Source: Tieghemiomyces parasiticus
Lineage: Eukaryota; Kickxellomycota; Dimargaritomycetes; Dimargaritales; Dimargaritaceae
DNA length: 51,868 bases
Direction of reading: 5' to 3'
NCBI GenBank assembly: GCA_027575765.1
Contig: JANBPT010000237.1
Coordinates: forward strand, 1 to 51,868
In this document: positions 44,988-51,868 of the stretch, in pieces
Layout: every line of letters begins with the position of its first letter
Position numbering within the stretch: the stretch's first letter is position 1
Notes under the pieces: generated by a model
The model's database searches: none
Seen by the model: the letters and a program-made list of their open reading frames with translations, nothing else
What the model was told of the DNA's origin: nothing
Translations under genes and position numbers: made by a program

Positions 44988-45569
44988 TTAGGCGGCCCCC
45001 TCAGCGTGGGAAATGTACTCGATGGCCTGGGGAACAGTCCGGATCTCATCGGCGTCCTTGTCAGGGATCTCAATGTTGAACTCCTCTTCAATGGCCATGA
45101 CGACCTCAACAACGTCCAGGCTGTCGAGACCCAAGTCCTTGGAGAAGTCAGCCGTGGGCGTGATCTGCAGAGTAGGAGGGTGGTTGCGATTGGGATGGGG
45201 GTGGTATAGATTGACGGTTAGTGTGGTCATTGGACATCTGGTTGGTGGCGTAAGCACGCTCAGCATCTATCTAGTTATACGCCAGTCTCGTTCCCTCAGT
45301 CGCCTTGTCACTCCTGCAGTGCTCACCTTGTCTTTGGGGACCTTGGCGAAGTCATTGAGCACTTCAAAGATACGCTTCTGGATAGACTCGGTGGTGAGGG
45401 CCGGGGCCGAGGCGTAGAAGCGGAGCGGGGCGGTGTTCACGGCGGCGCTCAGGGCCGAGGAGCGCTGGACGCTCAGGGCACCCAGCCGGGTTACGGGCTG
45501 GCGGACAGCAACCAGGCGGGCCTGGGTAGAGAGGCGGGTAGCCAGGCGGAGGGCAGCGGCACGGTACAT
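44988..45569 (-). CDS. ACP1: Mitochondrial acyl carrier protein
   Basis: Carries acyl chains on phosphopantetheine for mitochondrial fatty-acid and lipoate synthesis, and is a structural subunit of complex I (NDUFAB1) and of the Fe-S/LYR assembly machinery. Two exons on the minus strand (45569-45327, 45164-44988) give 139 residues; donor GTGAGC, acceptor GCAG, phase 0. The presequence is Arg-rich ([18 protein letters not shown]). The carrier domain runs from about residue 60: [16 protein letters not shown], then [20 protein letters not shown] with Ser96 of DSLD as the prosthetic-group site, then [16 protein letters not shown] and the closing helix. Confidence 0.96.
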
Positions 45570-46640
45570 GGTGATATATTGGTCACGTTCAAAGCCGTAC
45601 TAGAGATAGGAAAGGTTGAAGGTGAGACGCGTGGATCCAGTAGGAAGCGGGAAAAAATAGAAGATAGATTAGTGGGGTGGAGGACACAGAACTTGCAACA
45701 GAAATGCTACCCATAGACCATGGCGCACTGATTAACCAGAGCCCCTGATGCGAATAGACCGCTGTTTCAACATCGGCCCTAGCGGTTTGGGATCCAGTGC
45801 TGACGGCGCAAGGGAACAGGCATAGGGCGGGTACAACCTGCATGGGAGGACGACAAGCGGGGCGATCGACCAGCACTTACCAAGGAGGCGGAAATGGGGA
45901 AAAGGAAATGCGTAAAGTTGAACAAAAGCTCAAATGACGAATCAGTTGGACAGAGAACGCGAGGAGTGAGATCTGGGCTGTCGTTGTGTGTCTGGCGGAG
46001 TCCTCCCGCCTATCCCCCCCCCCACTGGGTTATTCAAGGCGATATGGTTGTAGGGGTGGGCGGGGAGAGGCGTCCGGTTTTAGGTGGAGGGGAGGCAGGC
46101 CAACCGAAAACGTTCCCCCCCCCCCCGACGGCTAGATAGAGTCATTGACACCATGCCTGAAGGTTGCTATAAGCCCCGTGTATGATTTGGAGGGGAGAGG
46201 GAGCTCCCTTGAAGGCTCTACGTCTTGATATGAGCAGATATTTAGTTGTCCAACCCTGACGCCGGAAACGCGTAGAGGCTCCTGGACCGGAAGGTAGAGT
46301 GTTAGGGCCGGATTGGTAATCCAACCCAGTTAAGGGTCAACCTTCACCCATAGGCAAAATTGGAACCTGCGGGCCAAAAAAAAAAAAAAGATGTCGCTAG
46401 CTGTGGCCCTCACGCAGTCGCTGCTACCTTGCAACCTGCTCACGGCTGTTGCCCCGGAAGAGACACTTGAATCATTTGTTTGGTCCAATACCAGAGATCC
46501 GAATCCTTTGTCGCTTGTTAGGTCGTCCCATCCGCACTCCGGTTTTCTAGCTAGCCTAAGCATACCGCCCTTCCACGACTTCATCTTTCCGCGTAATCCC
46601 TCCCTGCATTCCCCACTTCCGTGACAACCCTATCGGCACC
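45570..46640. other. Divergent region, ACP1 / RPB10
   Basis: 1.07 kb with no gene recognised. It contains homopolymers (C9 at about 46016-46024, C12 at about 46115-46126, A13 at about 46377-46389). The last 150 bases are a CT-rich leader for RPB10. An open frame on the minus strand at 45589-45876 has no known features. Confidence 0.5.
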
Positions 46641-47151
46641 ATGATCATCCCCGTCCGTTGCTTCTCGTGTGGCAAGGTCATCGGCAACAAGTGGACCCGG
46701 TACCTCCAGCTCGTCCAGGCCGGGTACTCCGAGGGGTAAGTCCTTCGGGGAGTTTTGACACTCAGGGCTAGACATGACTATCGACCGTCCTGACCCGGAG
46801 CCACGCTGTCCGCACGGTTACTAACCCCCTTTACGTATGGCGTCTCTACCCACGTTTCACGACCCTTCTCCCATAGCGCCGCTCTCGACGCCCTCGAGCT
46901 CGAGCGTTTCTGTTGCCGTCGTATGGTTCTTACCCACGTTGACCTGATCGAGAAGCTGCTGCACTATAACCGTAAGTTTGGTCTTCACCCTTACCAACCA
47001 GCGTGTCTATTTTTTTGAGTTGCCATGTGGCAGTACGGTGTACAGTGGGGTGCATCTACTTTTAGACTAACCTTTTCTATCCCTGGTCTCTCGTTACCGC
47101 CATCTGCCCATCACTCCCACAGCCCTCGAGCGGCAGCCTGTACGGGCCTAG
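46641..47151 (+). CDS. RPB10: RNA polymerase subunit RPABC5 (Rpb10)
   Basis: Zinc-binding subunit common to nuclear RNA polymerases I, II and III. Three exons (46641-46735, 46877-46971, 47123-47151) give 72 residues, one or two above the usual 70-71. Donors are GTAAG-type, acceptors ATAG and ACAG. The start [18 protein letters not shown] contains Cys7 and Cys10 and the invariant CFSCGK motif; the CC pair RFCCRRM supplies Cys44 and Cys45, completing the four-Cys zinc site. The conserved [14 protein letters not shown] closes the core. The last exon adds only nine codons, and its acceptor and phase fit the family ending. Confidence 0.97.
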
Positions 47152-47547
47152 GTCGCCTCATCTGCAGGCCTTGGTCATAAATTAGGCGGCACATATTGCG
47201 ACTGTGTGATGCAGTTGACTACAAGCCCTCGGCTATTAGTAAAGCAACTTGTAAAATTATATCCGGCTGAAGGTGATGTCACGATTCCGATGCGCAACTG
47301 AGGAGCCAGGTCGTTTCCAGAAAATCAATATTACTCGGGTGGTTTGGCGTTGGTGGCGCAGTTCATTGTGAAGGGCCGTCAAAAAGGACAATGGCGACCG
47401 CTGCAGGAAGTGTCGCAATGCGGGCTTTAGGGTTAAAAAAATACAGATAGAACGGAAAACGAATGTATCGGAGGGTGGCAAGTATCCTAGACAACGACAG
47501 GCGTCAACGCAGATGACCGGGGCTCGAAGGGCTGGTCCGCTGCTCGT
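47152..47547. other. Convergent 3' intergenic region, RPB10 / CNB1
   Basis: 396 bases with no gene recognised. AT-rich near 47230-47265, with a short GGTTAAAAAAATA run near 47431. Confidence 0.5.
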
Positions 47548-48352
47548 TTAGAAAGCGTCCAGCGTGAGTTGCTTGGCCACGTCAGTCTGCTCGACAAATT
47601 TGCAAAACTCGTCAAAACTGATCCGGCCGTCGCCGTCCTGATCAGCCTCCATAATGGTCTTGTCGACAATCTGCTGCAGCTGCTCGTCCTTGAGGTTATT
47701 ACCCACCATGGTCTTCATGACCAAAAATAGCTCGCCGTTGGATATGTACCCGTCCCGGTCGATATCGTAGACCTTGAAGGTAAACTTCAGCTTCTCCTGC
47801 TTGTTACCCCGCGCACTGAAGGCGCTGAGTCCCGTGATAAACTCCTTGAAATCCACGTCGCCCCCGCCGTCCTCGTCAAAAATGGCAATCAGGCGCGCCG
47901 CCAGCGGGTTGCTGGAAATCTGTGGGATGGAGAGGAATTCGTCCTTGTCGATGGTCCCCGAATTGTCCTTGTCCAGCTTTGCGAAGCGTTTGTACAGGCG
48001 CTGGATCTCTTCGGCGGTGACTGTTGGGAGGAGAAAGTGAAGCGTGAGGGGTGCGAATGCAGACAGCCGGGTGGTTAGTGAAGGGCCCCTTCCTACCGGT
48101 ACGGCGAACCTGGCTACTCTCCAGCCAAGTGGCCCTATTTCCTTCCGCCGCTTGGGCATTGGGATGGCAGTCCAAGCCTTCAACGAACTGGCGCGTCAAA
48201 TGTCTAGAGTCCAAAATGGCCCGACCAGGCTCCTAGCGAGGGGACGCCAAGTCAAGGCCTCGGGAATCGTGCCCGTCTATGGCCGCCCGTATCAGTGACT
48301 TACAATTGGAGTTGCTAACCATCTCCTCAAGCTGGGACTGATTGTTACCCAT
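47548..48352 (-). CDS. CNB1: Calcineurin regulatory subunit B
   Basis: Ca2+-binding subunit of the phosphatase calcineurin, which drives stress, cation and cell-wall responses through Crz1-type factors. Two exons on the minus strand (48352-48304, 48020-47548) give 173 residues; donor GTAAGT, acceptor ACAG, phase 1. The start [11 protein letters not shown] has the Gly2 N-myristoylation signature. Four EF-hand loops follow in order: [36 protein letters not shown] and [12 protein letters not shown]. Each has acidic residues at positions 1, 3 and 12, so all four look able to bind calcium. Splicing restores [15 protein letters not shown], the conserved region before loop 1. The catalytic subunit A is not in the window. 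Confidence 0.97.
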
Positions 48353-49267
48353 GGTCGACAGATGGTACACACAGGCAGAGGGATGGGTATTGGTCGGGAA
48401 TGAGGGTGCCTGGTAGAGGAAACTAACGAAATACGTCGGGCCGCAGGGGGGAATAAACGGTGGCGAGAGAAAAATGTGTGGCGATGCGAAGAGGCGCGTG
48501 ACGACCAGAGAGGTGAAGGACGGAGCTAAGCTAATAAAAGCTATGTGGGTTGTGAAGGGCGGCAGAAAGAGTGGTTGTGGCGGCGAAGGCACATCACCGC
48601 CGAGGAGGATAGAAGGAGGGTACAGGGGAGGTGGTGTTACACGGAATGAGTCCCGGCCAGCCGGCGACCAACCGGGCCGATCACTGGACCCCAGCCAGCA
48701 TCACCTCCCCCACTCTTCCTACTTCCTGTTTTCCGCTTACAGCTGGGCGGGTCCACAAAGTCAAGGGTAATTGGAAATGGGGATGGTAGCAACCTTGGAA
48801 ACTGAAAGCGCTTCTCACCGGCTCTGGCCCTAAAGACCGGGTCGCTTGCCAAATGTAATCCCTTCTACTATCTACGGCCCAGATGCGGCAGCCCTGCGGG
48901 ATAAATCGGCCTAGGGGTAGCCGAAAAAAAGGTCCCTGGTGTGGTTAAGTATTGTATTGCTTACAAGTTGTCAACCGTACCAGGCCCTGTGGTCCACGTC
49001 ACGAGAACGCCATGCACGTGGCACGCATGCCCTTCCGACCCTGGTACCGACTTTACTGTCCAAGCGCTGTCAACGAAGGCCATGTCATATTTTATCGAGC
49101 ATGGTTTCCTTATATCGAGACTTCTCTCACAAAATCGTCATGGCATGTTAAAAAAAATATTATAGACGACCCGGGAAATATCATGCACTATTAACATCAG
49201 GCCACATCGTCCTGGCACTAAAGGCACCTTGTCAAACGAAGTGATCTTCCGTAAAGACCTGCCTTTT
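48353..49267. other. CNB1 promoter and SMP3 3' flank
   Basis: 915 bases with no gene recognised. The part next to CNB1 (48353-48600) is pyrimidine-rich on the minus strand, fitting a leader. The part next to SMP3 is AT-rich with A-runs near 49149-49155. Confidence 0.5.
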
Positions 49268-51273
49268 CTAGTAGAGCTGACGGACCACCAGGGACGCCGC
49301 GGTGAAAGGGTGCTTCAACACCGTGCCAATGTCATCAAAATTGACGTGCGGGTTAGCGGTGAACACGCGGAAGGATCGCTCGCGCAGGGCCCTCTCCTCA
49401 GCGGCCGTGAACTTGGTGGACGCCGGGTAGACCAGGAGAGTACGGTCCCACCGGTCGGCATCAGTGTGACGACGGTACACGGTGTGATGGGTCCAATAGT
49501 CAGCACTGAGGTGACCGCGGGGGTCGCGCGGGCCGGCGGCCTCTAGGTAAGCCATGAATTCGGCCCGGGACCGGCCGGCCAGATCGACCAGTTCAAAGGA
49601 CTCGGGCCCCGCCGCGGCCGGTTGGGCCAGGAGGTGCGGTGGGGGCATGAAGGTGCGGTAAAACACCGCGCGGGTGAACACCGGCGCCGACTCGGTCAAC
49701 GGAACCGCCGGTGAGGGGGTAATGACGCCCGGCTGGAGGCCCCGCGTACAACGGTAAAACCCGTCCGTCACCATGGCACATTGACTGTGACCCAGCGTGG
49801 ACGTCTGAATGTAGTTGAGGACCGGTACAACGCCGCCCTGGTGCGCGACACCAAACACGATCAGAAGGAGGGCGTTGAAGGCCAGCCAGAGACGCCAGAA
49901 CGTTGAACCCGTGCGGGTAACGAAGCCCTGGGTGGCAATGACCACACTAGGTAGCATGGGCAGGAGGAAGCGTGGCTCCTGGTGTGGGACGGCCGACAAG
50001 GCCACCAGTCCTAGCGTGGCCACAGCCATGTGAAGGTTAACCGCCACGGCGCCCATCCGCGGGCCGAACCCGAGCAGGCGGCCGAGGGTCACTGTGTAAA
50101 AAACCACGGCTAGGGGGCCGAACAGGAGCGGGAAGTTGACGAGGACATGGAGGTATGACGGGTGAAGTCCGTGCTGCGCTAGATTTTCGGGCCGAGTGTT
50201 GTACCGAAGAAGGTTGAGAGGGGCCAGCACGACGGCCTGGTTCAGGGCGGTCAGGAGGGAGGCGCAGGGGGCACCCTGGATTACAAGCCGACCTAGCTTT
50301 GTCAGGGCGGTAAGACGGTTGTAATACACGGCATCTGCGGCTAGACAACCGAGGCTACTCAGTACGAGACCGACAATGCACGGCGAGGTATCGAGGACGA
50401 AGCGGCCCATCCGGGCTATGCAGCCTGCATTAGGTGCCTCCCTGGCCCGACGAATGTGGCACCATAGATAATAAGCGACCAGGGGAAATGAGTAGGCGAC
50501 GTACGTGATGCGCGTAAAGACCCCCAGGGCGAATATAGCGCCAAAAGCAAAATCAGTCTTGTAAGTATTCTAGATCATGAGAGAGTGGCCACGTAGTAGG
50601 AGATGAGACGTTAGTGGACGTGCACACTGAGCAGTGTTTTGAGGTCATAAAGGGAGGCCGTAAGATAATCCGAAATCAGCCTAATGACCCCGGCCATACT
50701 TCTAGGGGATATGCACCGCTCAGCCACTATAGTTTCACTTACCTGGTAACTTTTACCAGCGGCAACTGGTGCAGTATCTACCCGACACAGCGCCCAACTG
50801 GAAAGGCTGAGCAGCACGGTCTCCAGGGCATTACTGAACCCGCGTGCCATGAACGTGAAGCTTAGAAATGAGGTGGCTAGGAGGAGCAGCGGCTGCCGCG
50901 GGTCAACGTTGTAACGCCGCAGGACATTGTACACGGCCCGATCGACGAGGAACGAAAGCGCAACGGCCCACAAGCGCTCAACCCACAGTACGGTATACAC
51001 GGTGGGCTGGAAGGGCTGCCCGAGTACGTATACACCGGCAGCACTAGCGAGACGGAGGAAGCCCATGGGCACGCCAGACATAAGATAGACGGGCACGATG
51101 GAGCGGCACGGAGCGTCCGGCTCAAATTCCCAGGTTGAGCGGTACGCATAGTTGGCGACGCTGCCGGCCGCTATTTCTGCGGACTGAAAGAATTCGTCAG
51201 GGTGAATGTAACCCGGCAAGACTGCCGCGGCCAGGCGTAGAGCGGCTAATGAGAGGTAAGCGGTGGTTTCCAT
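49268..51273 (-). CDS. SMP3: GPI mannosyltransferase 4 (Smp3/PIG-Z)
   Basis: ER-membrane GT22 enzyme that adds the fourth mannose to GPI anchors, a step essential in yeast. Two exons on the minus strand (51273-50743, 50557-49268) give 606 residues; donor GTAAGT, acceptor AAG, phase 0. The motif HPDEFFQS sits at residues 24-31 in the first lumenal loop, with the catalytic Asp26 typical of dolichol-phosphate-mannose users. Multiple hydrophobic segments follow (for example LLLLATSFLSF, AIFALGVFTRITYVAYSF, LWLAFNALLLIVFGVA). The Smp3/PIG-Z block LLRYNTRPENLAQHGLHPSY and VNFPLLFGPL distinguishes it from Gpi10 (PIG-B). PHQEPRFLLPMLP is the shared GT22 block. The lumenal C-terminal part is soluble-looking. 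The acceptor AAG is less common than CAG/TAG, but the joined reading frame matches the family well. Confidence 0.93.
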
Positions 51274-51868
51274 GTCGGCTAGTGTGTAGGCATGACTTTA
51301 ATTTAGGTTGGCGTAGCTTTGAGTAGATCGTTAGACAGAACAGAGGTAGAGGGACGTCATTCAGGATGGTTATTACCCAAGCGCACAGCGAAACGATTGT
51401 GAATCGTCCCGGTTGAGGGTCGACATAGCCGCAGGAAAAACAGCACGAGTCCTTAACCTGCCGTGTGCAGCATGTCACACAAAAATCCAGAGGGCAAAAT
51501 CAAAACAAACCCTTCAGGTCGGCGCGCCAATTGGCCAACATACAGTGTAATCGTATTGTCCTCTCTCACTCCCACACCTATTCTTAACTGGCATGGCAGG
51601 ACCTAGCCCCGACCGTACTCCCGTTTGGACAAGAAATACAGTATTGTTGTAGATAGAGGTACTCCATAAGGTTAAAAAATCCTCAATTCAAATTGGATAG
51701 TGTATAAAATGCCCGTATTATTCTGAACCGCTCAGCAAGTCCTTGCGAGTCAGCTGTCAAAGTAGAATCCAAAGTCACTTGGCTAAAGCTAGGCCAACTC
51801 CTCGTTCCAGACATCCACAACCGCATCCTCGTGGTGAATTTCTTACCACCTAGCAACCGTTCGACACC
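51274..51868. other. SMP3 upstream region to window end
   Basis: 595 bases with no gene recognised. AT-rich near 51640-51725 (tataaaatg at about 51704). No start of a further gene can be supported before the window ends. Confidence 0.5.

Overview
The window is a stretch of nuclear chromosome from a fungus. The content is plainly fungal: a Zn2Cys6 transcription factor, the DASH-ring subunit Duo1, a Cdc15/Cdc7-type septation or mitotic-exit kinase with an ARM-type tail, verprolin and Smp3. Coding DNA is GC-rich, intergenic DNA is more AT-rich, and introns are short with GTAAGT-type donors. The PX-domain SGK-like kinase, the F-box/ankyrin protein and the HOT-type alcohol dehydrogenase suggest an early-diverging lineage (perhaps Zoopagomycota/Kickxellomycotina). 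That placement is inference only. I read 22 recognisable protein genes, one tRNA-Glu and two doubtful small coding candidates. No transposon, CRISPR array, virus or plasmid feature is visible.

Layout. 1-6.4 kb: non-coding flank, Zn2Cys6 regulator (+), tRNA-Glu(CTC) (-), then about 1.9 kb without a gene. 6.4-11.3 kb: PX-AGC kinase (+) and dUTPase (+). 11.6-16.5 kb: alanyl-tRNA synthetase (-) and mitochondrial ribosomal protein uS9m (-). 17-24.5 kb: F-box-like/ankyrin protein, Cdc15-like kinase and verprolin (all +). 25-30.3 kb: Duo1 (+), GatC (-) and Sec18/NSF (+). 30.5-33.5 kb: mitochondrial TrpRS (-) divergent from ribosomal protein uL23 (+). 33.5-35.2 kb: no gene seen. 35.2-41.3 kb: AP endonuclease (+), BolA3 (-), ORC3 (+). 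41.4-45.6 kb: a possible small gene (-), hydroxyacid-oxoacid transhydrogenase (+), mitochondrial acyl carrier protein (-). 46.6-51.3 kb: RPB10 (+), calcineurin B (-), Smp3 mannosyltransferase (-).

How the genes relate. Each gene has its own transcription unit, with no operons. Two themes recur. One is the mitochondrion: uS9m, GatC, mtTrpRS, BolA3, HOT, ACP1, and probably one isoform each of the AP endonuclease and AlaRS. The other is DNA replication and cell division: dUTPase, ORC3, Duo1 and the Cdc15-like kinase. Exon models were built by hand from splice consensus, reading phase and known family sequence. Every multi-exon model given as recognised closes in frame.

The window looks like ordinary housekeeping chromosome rather than a new system. 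The points most worth a second look are: the PX + SGK-type kinase architecture in a fungus; a predicted 13-nt microexon in the zinc-cluster gene; two in-frame starts predicting mitochondrial and nuclear AP endonuclease forms; a non-AUG extension upstream of AlaRS; a cluster of MCB-like elements before the dUTPase gene; and a 13-bp perfect inverted repeat inside the uL23 intron.
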